From contig NZ_CP188258.1 of NCBI RefSeq assembly GCF_049994905.1, forward strand, positions 1 to 64,000: 64,000 nucleotides of DNA. The letters are read 5' to 3'. Positions 15,474 to 23,752 of this stretch are shown in pieces; position 1 is the stretch's first letter, and each line of letters opens with the position of its first letter. A program made the translations under genes and the position numbers. Under the pieces are notes generated by a model. That model was not told the origin of the DNA and made no database searches. It worked only from the letters and a program-made list of their open reading frames with translations. The stretch is from Diaminobutyricibacter sp049994905. GTDB taxonomy: Bacteria; Actinomycetota; Actinomycetes; Actinomycetales; Microbacteriaceae.

Positions 15474-16316
15474 ATGTCCGATCACGCCGCCCAGCCGCCC
15501 AGCGGCGACGGCGACGGCGACGGCGACGAGGCACGGGTATCGCGCAAGCGGCCGAAGGGGCACCGTCGACCGTCGGTGCTGGGCGTGATCGGCGAACTGC
15601 TGATCACAGCCGGGGTGCTGGTGCTCCTCTTCCTCGGCTGGCAGGTCTGGTGGAACAGCCTGGTGCTCGCCGGGCAGCAGACGAACGCCGCCGCGTCGCA
15701 GAGTCAGAAGTGGATCGACCAGGCGTCGGCGAGCCCGACTCCGGCTCCGAAGCCGACAACGACACCCGGCACGAACAAGCCCGACTACGGTCCGCCGCCG
15801 GTGATGAAGGAGCCCGCCGACTATCAGCCGTTCGCTGTGCTCTACATTCCCCGCCTGGGTCCGGAGTGGAAGCGCGTCATCAGGCAGACGGTCGACGTCG
15901 AGCAGGTGCTCAACAGCTACACGGCAGGCGTCGGGCACTACCCCGGCACCCAGATGCCGGGCGCGGTGGGAAACTTCGCCGTGGCAGGGCACGACAGTGG
16001 GTGGGGTAACGCGTTCATCGACCTCTCCACGCTGCACCTCGACGATGCGATCTACGTACAGACCAAAGACGGCTGGTACACCTACCGCTTCCGCAATTTC
16101 GAGTACGTGCAGCCGTCCGCCGTCTCTGTGCTCTATCCCGTGCCGCGCGAGAAGGATGCGATCCCCGTCGACCGCATCATGACCATCACGACCTGCAACC
16201 CACCGTTCCACGCCGGGGAGCGGCTCATCGCCTACACGCTGTTCGACAGCTGGCAGCCGCTGAGCGCCGGTGCCCCCGCGGAGATCGCGGCACAGGTCAA
16301 GGCCCAGGAAGGGTAG
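15474..16316 (+). CDS. Class E sortase
   Basis: 280-aa membrane-bound transpeptidase that attaches surface proteins to peptidoglycan. An N-terminal basic cytoplasmic stretch precedes one transmembrane anchor (about residues 40-62), then a Pro/Thr-rich linker, and a sortase barrel. Catalytic residues are visible: His in VAGHDSGW, Cys in TITTCNPPF, and Arg in GERLIAYTLF. The start at 15474 is chosen because of the TAGAAT box 7 bases upstream; an in-frame ATG at 15426 would lie inside the DnaA box. Neighbours (crgA, pknB block) fit an actinobacterial housekeeping class E sortase. A 52-codon gene follows after 3 bases. Confidence 0.92.
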   Translation: MSDHAAQPPSGDGDGDGDEARVSRKRPKGHRRPSVLGVIGELLITAGVLVLLFLGWQVWWNSLVLAGQQTNAAASQSQKWIDQASASPTPAPKPTTTPGTNKPDYGPPPVMKEPADYQPFAVLYIPRLGPEWKRVIRQTVDVEQVLNSYTAGVGHYPGTQMPGAVGNFAVAGHDSGWGNAFIDLSTLHLDDAIYVQTKDGWYTYRFRNFEYVQPSAVSVLYPVPREKDAIPVDRIMTITTCNPPFHAGERLIAYTLFDSWQPLSAGAPAEIAAQVKAQEG

Positions 16317-16319
16317 AGA

Positions 16320-16478
16320 ATGTTTGCAGCGCTGTGGCGCGTGCTGCCCGGACCGGTCTGGGTGCGCATCCTGATCCTGGTCGTCCTGATCGCGATCATT
16401 CTGTTCGTCCTCGTCACATGGGTCTTTCCGTGGGTCGATTCACTACTGGGTGACCAGAAAGGAACCGTGGGCACGTGA
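16320..16478 (+). CDS. Small single-pass membrane protein (52 aa)
   Basis: A 53-codon reading frame starts at ATG 16320, three bases after the sortase stop, and ends in TGA overlapping the GTG start of the amidotransferase gene by 4 bases (GTGA). The sequence begins MFAALWRVLPGPVWVRIL, followed by a strongly hydrophobic stretch at about residues 17-37 and a short polar tail. It has no Cys and few charges. Tight spacing on both sides means it is probably translated as part of the operon. Function unknown; similar small membrane proteins occur at this place in related Actinobacteria. Confidence 0.8.
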   Translation: MFAALWRVLPGPVWVRILILVVLIAIILFVLVTWVFPWVDSLLGDQKGTVGT

Positions 16479-17113
16479 CTCGTGTACTCGTCATCGACAA
16501 CTACGACAGCTTCGTCTACACCCTGAACGGGTATCTGCGGGAGCTCGGCGCCGAGACCACCGTGGTACGCAACGACGACTTCACCGAGGCCGATATTCCT
16601 GCACGCCTGGCCGACTATGACGCCGTACTCATCTCGCCCGGGCCGGGCAAGCCGGCCGATGCCGGGGTGTCCATCGCGACGGTTCGGGAGGTGCTCCGCA
16701 CCGGGCAGCCGCTGCTCGGCGTCTGCCTCGGCCACCAGGCCATCGCCGAGGCATTCGGTGCGGTCGTCACCAACGCCGAAGAACTCATGCACGGAAAGAC
16801 ATCGCTCGTGACACACGACGGCAGCGAGTTCTACGACGGGGTCGGCCAGCCGTTCACGGCGACCCGGTACCACTCGCTCGCCGTCGTCGACGGCACCGTT
16901 CCCGACAACCTGGTGGTCACCGCCCGCACGGCCGGCGGCGTCATCATGGGTCTGCGTCACCGCGAGGCACCGATCTACGGGGTGCAGTTCCACCCGGAGT
17001 CGGTGCTCACCGAAGGCGGCTACCGGATGCTCGGCAACTGGCTCGAGGCGGCAGGCCTCGCGGGCGCCAAAGCCACCTCACGCGACCTGAACCCGCTCGT
17101 CAAGCTGGCGTAG
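16475..17113 (+). CDS. trpG: Class I glutamine amidotransferase (anthranilate / aminodeoxychorismate synthase component II)
   Basis: 212-aa glutaminase subunit giving ammonia to a chorismate-using partner. The triad is present: Cys in GVCLGHQA (near residue 85), and His-Glu in VQFHPESV (near 172). The N terminus VLVIDNYDSFVYTLNGYL and the oxyanion PGPGKPADAG are typical. TrpG and PabA cannot be separated on sequence alone, and one protein often serves both; the place next to pknB is where TrpG is annotated in Mycobacterium. GTG start overlaps the small membrane gene by 4 bases. The partner subunit is not in the window. Confidence 0.92.
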   Translation: MTRVLVIDNYDSFVYTLNGYLRELGAETTVVRNDDFTEADIPARLADYDAVLISPGPGKPADAGVSIATVREVLRTGQPLLGVCLGHQAIAEAFGAVVTNAEELMHGKTSLVTHDGSEFYDGVGQPFTATRYHSLAVVDGTVPDNLVVTARTAGGVIMGLRHREAPIYGVQFHPESVLTEGGYRMLGNWLEAAGLAGAKATSRDLNPLVKLA

Positions 17114-17421
17114 CACGCTGCGCGTCGCGGCGGAGCCTACTGCGCCTCGCGGCGTAGCCCCGGGAGTGCGCTGAGCCGAGCGTGCGCCTTGCGGTCGAGC
17201 CAGTCGGGGTGCGCTGCTGCCGCTTGCGCTCGGCCCGGTGCGCTGCCGCCGAGTGTGCGCCTTGCGGTCGAGCGTGCTCCGCGTGCCAGGCACGTTCGCC
17301 CGGAACGGGCACACTCGCGCGGGTGAGCGTGGGCTGCGCGCCAGAGCGGGCACACTCGCGCGGGTGAGCGCTGGCTGCGCGCCGGAACGGGCGCTCTCGC
17401 GCCCGCGAGACCGCGCGAGCG
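17114..17421. repeat. GC-rich repeat region between convergent trpG and pknB
   Basis: No gene is supported in this 308-base gap. A 41-bp tandem repeat runs from about 17306 to 17412: copies start at 17306, 17347 and 17388, sharing CGGGCACACTCGCGCGGGTG in the first two, and the third is degenerate. A separate 19-base direct repeat GTGCGCCTTGCGGTCGAGC is at 17182-17200 and 17255-17273. Short inverted segments such as CGGGC/GCCCG could form terminator structures for the two converging operons. Base use is unlike the coding neighbours. Confidence 0.75.
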
Positions 17422-19113
17422 TCAGCCCGTGCAGTAGGTGAGTGTGACCGTGGAGCCCTGCGGGACGTCCCCAGGCGGGAGCGACTGAGTGTGGACAAGC
17501 GTTCCCTGCTCAGCAGGGCACGTCGAGTCGGGCTGGGGATTCGCGCTGAGCTGCAGCTGGGCGAGGATGCCGGTGGCCGCCTGGATCGATTGGCCGACCA
17601 GGTCGGTCAGGGTCACCTTGCCACTCGACACCGTCAGTCCGATCGGATCCCCCTCGTGGGCGGTTGCGTTCGCCGCCGGGTCGGTCGCGATCACGATGTT
17701 GGCAGCGACGTTCGGCGAATTCTGGGTCGTGGTGGGCCCGAGCGTGAAGCCCGCGGCGGTGAGCGCCGACTTCGCGTTGACGACCGTCATATTGTGCACA
17801 TCAGGCACGGCCACCGTTTTCTTGCCGGTCGAGACGTACACCGTCACCGTGTCGCCCGTCGACACGATGATCCCCGCGGCCGGATCGGTTCTTACGACCT
17901 GGCCTTCCGGGTAGGTTGCACTGGACTCCGTCGCCTGGGTCCACTTGAGCTTGTCTTTCTCGAGCTCCGCCGTCGCCTTGTCTATCGTCTGGCCGGCGAG
18001 GTTGGGGACTGCGCGCGAGGTGGCGGGAAGCTGCTCGTTCGGCGCCAGGCGAAGTACCCAAGCGAGCACTGCGACCACTACGACCGCCATGACGGCGATT
18101 CCCGCCCAGATCCAGATGACCGGGGGGCGGCGCTGGGTGCGAACCATCGACTGGTCTTCGGCGAGCTGGCGGAACGCCGCCTCCGGCCCGGAGACGACAC
18201 TCGGCGGTGCGCCGAACAGCGTCTCGGAGAGCGGGTCGACCTCTTTGTGGATCGGAACGTGTCCGGCGCCGGCCGTTTCGACATCCGCGCGGAATTCCGC
18301 AGCCGTCTGGTAGCGCTCGAAACGATCCTTCGCCAGGGCGTGGAGCACGACGATATCGAGGGCGGGAGAAACCTTGTGGTTGATCGAGCTCGGTGCGACC
18401 GGAGTCTCGCTGACGTGCTGGTAGGCCACCGCGACCGGGGTGTCGCCTCGGAACGGCGGACGGCCGGTGAGCATCTCGAAGAAGACGACACCGGTGGAGT
18501 AGAGGTCGGTGCGCGCGTCGACGGATTCGCCCTTGGCCTGCTCCGGCGAGAAGTAGCTGGCCGTACCGAGGATGGCCGTGGTCTGCGCGACCGTTGCGGA
18601 CGAGTCGCTGATCGCGCGGGCGATCCCGAAGTCCATCACCTTGACCTGGCCGGTCTTGGTGATCATGATGTTGCCCGGCTTGATGTCACGGTGGACGACG
18701 CCGGCACGGTGCGAGTACTCCAGCGCTGTGAGGATGCCCTCGACGATGCGCACGGCCTCGTCGGAGTCGAGTGGCCCCGCCTTGATCAGGTCTTTGAGGA
18801 GCACGCCGTCGACGTACTCCATGACGATGAACGGCAGTTGCGCCTCATGGCCGTTCGGCTCGCGTACGGTCTCTTCTCCGGCGTCGAAGACGCGGACGAT
18901 CGTCGGGTGCGCCATGCGGGCCGCGGCCTGCGCCTCCTGGCGGAAGCGCGTGCGAAAAGCAGGGTCTGTGGCGAGCGAGGGCTTGAGCAGCTTGATGGCG
19001 ACTGTGCGGCCGAGACGCGTGTCTGTTCCCCGGTGAACGTCGGACATACCGCCGCGCCCGATGAGCTCGCCCACCTGATATCTGCCCGCGAGCAGGCGGC
19101 TATCTGGGCTCAA
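17422..19113 (-). CDS. pknB: Serine/threonine protein kinase with PASTA domains
   Basis: 563-aa receptor kinase controlling cell-wall growth and division. The kinase domain (about 11-275) has GRGGMSDV, Lys41, HRD at 141-143, DFG at 161-163 and a Ser/Thr-rich activation loop with TT at 178-179. One transmembrane helix lies at about 333-357, followed by three PASTA repeats (about 370-435, 437-505 and 506-563) that bind peptidoglycan fragments or lipid II. Two Cys in the last PASTA repeat may form a disulfide. The start is TTG at 19113, preceded by GAGGAG at good spacing. It is the last gene of the fhaA-to-pknB operon, 66 bases after pknA. Confidence 0.96.
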   Translation of the reverse strand: MSPDSRLLAGRYQVGELIGRGGMSDVHRGTDTRLGRTVAIKLLKPSLATDPAFRTRFRQEAQAAARMAHPTIVRVFDAGEETVREPNGHEAQLPFIVMEYVDGVLLKDLIKAGPLDSDEAVRIVEGILTALEYSHRAGVVHRDIKPGNIMITKTGQVKVMDFGIARAISDSSATVAQTTAILGTASYFSPEQAKGESVDARTDLYSTGVVFFEMLTGRPPFRGDTPVAVAYQHVSETPVAPSSINHKVSPALDIVVLHALAKDRFERYQTAAEFRADVETAGAGHVPIHKEVDPLSETLFGAPPSVVSGPEAAFRQLAEDQSMVRTQRRPPVIWIWAGIAVMAVVVVAVLAWVLRLAPNEQLPATSRAVPNLAGQTIDKATAELEKDKLKWTQATESSATYPEGQVVRTDPAAGIIVSTGDTVTVYVSTGKKTVAVPDVHNMTVVNAKSALTAAGFTLGPTTTQNSPNVAANIVIATDPAANATAHEGDPIGLTVSSGKVTLTDLVGQSIQAATGILAQLQLSANPQPDSTCPAEQGTLVHTQSLPPGDVPQGSTVTLTYCTG

Positions 19114-19179
19114 TGCGAACTCCTCGTCAGGGCGGGGTCAGGGTCTTCGTTAGTGTACCGGGCGTTTTCTGGGGAGAAC

Positions 19180-20895
19180 CTAAGGGGTCGTCGTAGCGAC
19201 CGTGATAGCCAGCGGTTGTGACTGCCCTGATTCGACCGATTGGCCACAGAAGATCGTGTAGGTGATCTTCGCCTGGGGGCCGTCGGTGTTCGCGACCGTC
19301 CAGGTCCAGGTGGAAGCGGTGGCGGGCAGCGGGCCCTTGCCGGTGCCGTTCACGTACATCTGGCGGCCCGTCAGGGTCTGGCCGGCCGGGCAGGATCCGC
19401 CGCCGAACTTGAGAACGACGTTCTCACCGGGGGCGGCCGTGGTCTGACCGGGCGGCACTGTCGTCGGCGCATCCGTCGGGGCCGTGGGGGTCGTGACCGG
19501 GCCGTACACCTTCAGCGAGATCGTCGAGCCTTGGGGAACCGGACCGGTCGGATTGACCGAGTAGACCTTGTCGACCTGGTCCGGTGAGGTCGCCGCCGTG
19601 CCCGGTTGGATATCGGCGACCATGCCGAGCGACTGCAGCATGCTGCGGGCTTCGGCGCTCGTCTTTCCCACGAAGTCGGACTCGTTGATCTGCACGGTGT
19701 TGCTCGTCGGAGGCGCGCTGGGCGGCGGTGTGGTGGGCGGCGGCGGTGGCGGCGTCGTGTGCGTCGACGTGGTGGCCGTCGTCGGCGGCGTGCTCGCGCC
19801 CTTCGGCTGGGCGAGGAGGGCGATGATCGTGCCGATCAGCACGACGGCGAGCAGCGCGATCAGCGCGATGAGCGGCCACGTCCACGGGCTGCGTTTCTTC
19901 GTCGTGGTGGAGGGGACCGTGTCGACCGGCCCGACTCCGCCGACGACGGCAGCAGCAGGAAGCAGGGTCGTGGCCTGGGTGTCGCCAGCGCCACCCGACG
20001 GCATGACCGTCGTCGCAGCAGTGAGAGCTGCCGCACCGCCGAGGATCGCGGGAACCGAGCCGGCGGCGGCCTGGACATCCCCCCGGCGAAGCGCCTGCGC
20101 GGCCCGCGCCAGGTGGGCGGCCGAGGCAGGACGGTCTGCGGGGTTCTTCGCGATGCACGCGAAAACGAGGTTGCGTACGGGCTCGGAGATGGTCAGCGGG
20201 AGCTCGGGCGGCGCCTCATTGATCTGCGCCATCGCGATCGCGACCTGCGACTCGCCCGTGAACGGCCGGCGCCCGGCGAGACACTCGTAGGCCACGATGC
20301 CGAGGGAGTAGATGTCGGTGGTCGGCGACGCCGGGTGCCCGCTCGCCTGCTCGGGCGAGAGGTACTGCACCGTGCCCATGACCTGGCCGGTGGCGGTGAG
20401 CGGAACCTGGTCGGCGATCCTGGCGATGCCGAAATCGGTGATCTTGACACGCCCATCCGGCGTGATGAGCAGGTTGCCCGGCTTGATGTCGCGGTGCACC
20501 AGCCCGGCTGCATGCGCAGCGTGAAGGGCGGCGGCGGTCTGCGCGACGATGTCGAGGACCTTGTCGGTGCTGAGCACGTGCTCGCGCTCGAGGACGGTCG
20601 AGAGGGCCTCGCCGGGAACGAGCTCCATCACGAGGTAGGCGCTGCCCTCCTCCTCGCCGTAGTCGAAGACGTTCGCGATGCCTTCGTGGTTCACGAGTGC
20701 AGCGTGGCGGGCCTCGGCACGGAAGCGCTCGAGGAAACCGGGATCACCCAGGTACTCGTCCTTCAGGATCTTGATCGCGACGGTACGACCGATGACGAGG
20801 TCGGTGGCTTGCCAGACCTCTCCCATGCCGCCGATCGCGATGCGCGACTGCAGCTCGTATCGTCCCCCGAAGGTGAGCCCTGCTGTGGGTCTCAT
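19180..20895 (-). CDS. pknA: Serine/threonine protein kinase (PknA-type)
   Basis: 571-aa membrane kinase. Kinase residues: IGGMGEV loop, Lys42, HRD at 134-136, DFG at 154-156, activation segment with LTATGQVMGT. A transmembrane helix is at about residues 328-350, then a Pro/Thr-rich linker, one PASTA-like repeat (about 400-465), and a C-terminal beta-rich domain with two Cys. PknA proteins of Mycobacterium lack PASTA repeats, so the extracellular part here is extended. The ATG overlaps the pbpA stop by 4 bases (ATGA), showing translational coupling. Confidence 0.94.
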   Translation of the reverse strand: MRPTAGLTFGGRYELQSRIAIGGMGEVWQATDLVIGRTVAIKILKDEYLGDPGFLERFRAEARHAALVNHEGIANVFDYGEEEGSAYLVMELVPGEALSTVLEREHVLSTDKVLDIVAQTAAALHAAHAAGLVHRDIKPGNLLITPDGRVKITDFGIARIADQVPLTATGQVMGTVQYLSPEQASGHPASPTTDIYSLGIVAYECLAGRRPFTGESQVAIAMAQINEAPPELPLTISEPVRNLVFACIAKNPADRPASAAHLARAAQALRRGDVQAAAGSVPAILGGAAALTAATTVMPSGGAGDTQATTLLPAAAVVGGVGPVDTVPSTTTKKRSPWTWPLIALIALLAVVLIGTIIALLAQPKGASTPPTTATTSTHTTPPPPPPTTPPPSAPPTSNTVQINESDFVGKTSAEARSMLQSLGMVADIQPGTAATSPDQVDKVYSVNPTGPVPQGSTISLKVYGPVTTPTAPTDAPTTVPPGQTTAAPGENVVLKFGGGSCPAGQTLTGRQMYVNGTGKGPLPATASTWTWTVANTDGPQAKITYTIFCGQSVESGQSQPLAITVATTTP

Positions 20896-22346
20896 TTATT
20901 CAGCACCGCCTCTAGTACTTTTTTCGCGATTGGAGCAGCGATGGAGTTTCCTGTGCCGTTCTGGCCCTGCCCACCGCCGTTTTCAACAACAACAGCCACA
21001 GCGAATCGGGGGTTGTCCGCCGGCGCAAAGCCCGTGAACCACAGCGTGTACGGCTCGCCCTCGCCGTTCTGCGCTGTTCCGGTCTTACCGCCCACGCTGA
21101 CCCCGTCTATTCTTGCATTAGTGGCAACGCCGTGATTTACGCCGTCCACCATCATCTGCTTGATCGTCGCCGCGTTCTCCGGCGAGGTCGCTGTGTCGAG
21201 AATCTGGGGCGTGAACGACTGGATCGGCTGCAGGTTCGCCGAGCGGATCGAGTCGACCATGTTCGGGTACATGACCACGCCGCCGTTCGCGATCCCGGCC
21301 GAGACCATCGCCATCTGCAGCGGGGTCGCACGGTCGTCGAGCTGCCCGAACGAGCTCTGCGCAACCTGTGCCGGGTCGGTGTAGACCGGGTAGACGCTGG
21401 GCTCGACCTTCACCGGGATGGACAGTTCTTTGTTGAACCCGTACTTCTCGGCCTGGTCTTTGATGGTCTGGCCGCCGAGCTGCATGCCGAGCTCGGCGAA
21501 CGGGATGTTGCACGAGAGGATCTGCGCGGTGGCGATCGAGACCGTGGCGCCCGGGCCGCAGGTGGTGAACGTGTCGTTGTGCACGACCGTGCTGCTGCCG
21601 GGCAGCGTGAGCGCCTGCAGGTTGGGCAGCTGGCTGTCTTTCGTGTACTTGCCCGTGCCGAACGCAGCCGAGCTCATAACGGGCTTGAAGGTCGAACCCG
21701 GCGGGTTCAGGTTGCCACCGATCGTGCGGTTGATCAGCGGGTCGCCGGGAGCCGCCAGAAGCGCCTTGTACGTGGCGTCGACCTTTGTCGTGTCGTGGCC
21801 GGCGAGGGCGTTGGGGTCGAAATCGGGCTTCGAGACCATCGCCAGGATCCGGCCGGTCTTCGGCTCCATCAGCACGACTGCTCCCTGGTAGTTGCCTAGG
21901 GCGTCATAGGCCGCCTTCTGGGCGACGGGGTCGATGGTGGTCTCGACGGATGCACCCTGCGGGTTCTTGCCGGTGAGGATCGCGTTCACCCGGTCGAAGA
22001 ACTGCGAGTTCGATGAGCCGCTGAGCTGGGTGTTGAGGGCGCCTTCGAGGCCGGTCGGGGCGCCATCCAGCGGGAAGAAGCCGGTGACCGACGAATAGAG
22101 GGGACCGTTGCTGTAGACGCGCTGGAACTTGTAGACGTCTTTCGTCGGCACGGACTGCGCCACCGGCTGGTTTGCGACCAGGATCGCTCCGCGCTGGGCG
22201 GAGTAGCTGTCGTAGAGGGTGCGGCTGTTGCGGGCATCCGTACTGAGTGAGTCTGCCTGGAACACCTGCAGGATCGAGGTCGACACCATGAGGGCGATGA
22301 ACATGACGAGCACGACCATGCTGACGCGTTTGATCTCGCGATTCAT
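20892..22346 (-). CDS. pbpA: Penicillin-binding protein, transpeptidase (PbpA)
   Basis: 484-aa class B penicillin-binding protein that cross-links peptidoglycan with the SEDS partner encoded upstream. An N-terminal transmembrane segment (about 8-28) is followed by a dimerisation domain and the transpeptidase domain with SxxK motif STFK near residue 218, SxN motif SCN near 280, and KTG in GGKTGTAQNGEG near 422. Ends overlap rodA by 1 base and pknA by 4 bases. The pair with rodA next to pknA and pknB is standard in Actinobacteria. Confidence 0.96.
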   Translation of the reverse strand: MNREIKRVSMVVLVMFIALMVSTSILQVFQADSLSTDARNSRTLYDSYSAQRGAILVANQPVAQSVPTKDVYKFQRVYSNGPLYSSVTGFFPLDGAPTGLEGALNTQLSGSSNSQFFDRVNAILTGKNPQGASVETTIDPVAQKAAYDALGNYQGAVVLMEPKTGRILAMVSKPDFDPNALAGHDTTKVDATYKALLAAPGDPLINRTIGGNLNPPGSTFKPVMSSAAFGTGKYTKDSQLPNLQALTLPGSSTVVHNDTFTTCGPGATVSIATAQILSCNIPFAELGMQLGGQTIKDQAEKYGFNKELSIPVKVEPSVYPVYTDPAQVAQSSFGQLDDRATPLQMAMVSAGIANGGVVMYPNMVDSIRSANLQPIQSFTPQILDTATSPENAATIKQMMVDGVNHGVATNARIDGVSVGGKTGTAQNGEGEPYTLWFTGFAPADNPRFAVAVVVENGGGQGQNGTGNSIAAPIAKKVLEAVLNK

Positions 22347-23752
22347 CAGCTCACCACCAGTCTCGGCTGGTTGCGCACGGCGTCAGACACCCTGAGCAGC
22401 AGGGCGACGATGATCCAGTTGGCCACGAGTGAGGAACCTCCGGCTGCGAGGAAAGGGGTGGTGAGGCCGGTCAGCGGGATGACCCGGGTGACACCGCCGA
22501 TGACGACGAAGCACTGCAGCGCGACCGTGAACGAGAGGCCGACGGCGAGCAGCTTGCCGAAGTCGTCCTGCCCGGCGAAGCCGATGCGGAAGCCGCGTGC
22601 GACGAAAAGAAGGTAGAGCGCGAAGATCGCGAAGAGGCCCGCGAGCCCGAGCTCTTCGCCCAGGCTGGCGATGATGTAGTCGCTCTGCGAGACCGGGGTG
22701 ACGTACGGCTGGCCCTGGCCGAGGCCGGTGCCGATCAGGCCGCCGTGCGCGAGACCGAACAGGCCCTGCACGAGCTGGTAGCTGCCGCCGTCGGCGGCGT
22801 AGACCTTGTCGGCGAACGGGTTCAGCCAGTTCTCGAACCGGCCGTGCACATAACTGAGCACCTGGCTGGCGATGAGGGCGCCGCCGACGATCAGGCCGAG
22901 CCCGATGATCACCCAGCTGATGCGCGCCGTCGCGACGTACAGCATGACGAGGAACAGCCCGAAATAGAGGAGCCCGGTTCCAAGATCGCGCTGGAAGACG
23001 ATGACCGCCATCGACATCAGCCAGACGATCAGGATTGGGCCGAGATCGCGAAGGCGAGGGAAGCGCATCCCGAGGAATTTCTTGCCGACGAACGACAGCG
23101 AGTCGCGGCGCTGCACGAGGTAGCCGGCGAAGAAGATCGCCAGGGCGATCTTCGCCAGCTCGCCCGGCTGGAAGCTGAACGGCCCGATGCCGATCCACAC
23201 GCGCGCTCCGGAGATCTCCCGCCCGATGCCGGGAAGCATGGGCAGCAGCAGCAGGGCGAGCGCGACGAACCCGAAGATATAGGTATAGCGCTGCAGGATG
23301 CGGTAGTTGCGGATGACCAGCACCACTGCGATCGCGCAGATGATCGCGATCGCGCTCCACACGATCTGTCGAACTCCGGCGCTGGCCCACCCGCTGTCGC
23401 CGAAATGGATGTCGATGCGGTAGATCATCGCGATTCCGAGCCCGTTGAGCACCGTTGCGATCGGAAGCAGGAACGGATCGGCTTGCGGGGCGACGTACCG
23501 CATCGCGATGTGCACGCCGAAGACCAGGACGGACAGGCCGAGACCGAGATACAGGAGCGTCAGGTCGATGTGGCCGAGCGCGCCGAGCTGGACGAGCACC
23601 ACCGCGGACGAGTTGATGGCGCACGCGACGATGAGCAGCAGCAGTTCGAGGTTGCGCAGCTTCGAGGGCATCCGCAGCCGTTTGATCGACAGCGGACTCG
23701 TCGCCGGACGCGGCGCATCCACGACGCCCGTCGGGTTACTGTTTGCTGGCAT
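22346..23752 (-). CDS. rodA: SEDS family peptidoglycan glycosyltransferase (RodA/FtsW)
   Basis: 468-aa polytopic membrane enzyme polymerising lipid II, paired with PbpA. About ten to twelve hydrophobic segments are visible. The conserved core shows GARVWIGIGPFSFQPGELAK, the FQRDLGTGLLYFG segment with catalytic Asp, and GLGQGQPYVTPVSQSDYI in the long loop. RodA rather than FtsW is favoured by its place next to pbpA and pknA/pknB. The start overlaps the end of pstP by 17 bases. Confidence 0.95.
   Translation of the reverse strand: MPANSNPTGVVDAPRPATSPLSIKRLRMPSKLRNLELLLLIVACAINSSAVVLVQLGALGHIDLTLLYLGLGLSVLVFGVHIAMRYVAPQADPFLLPIATVLNGLGIAMIYRIDIHFGDSGWASAGVRQIVWSAIAIICAIAVVLVIRNYRILQRYTYIFGFVALALLLLPMLPGIGREISGARVWIGIGPFSFQPGELAKIALAIFFAGYLVQRRDSLSFVGKKFLGMRFPRLRDLGPILIVWLMSMAVIVFQRDLGTGLLYFGLFLVMLYVATARISWVIIGLGLIVGGALIASQVLSYVHGRFENWLNPFADKVYAADGGSYQLVQGLFGLAHGGLIGTGLGQGQPYVTPVSQSDYIIASLGEELGLAGLFAIFALYLLFVARGFRIGFAGQDDFGKLLAVGLSFTVALQCFVVIGGVTRVIPLTGLTTPFLAAGGSSLVANWIIVALLLRVSDAVRNQPRLVVS

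Noticed and set aside
17114..17421. Small coding genes in the repeat-filled gap
   Set aside because: Frames are Arg/Ala-rich, produced by the repeats, without start signals or recognisable domains.
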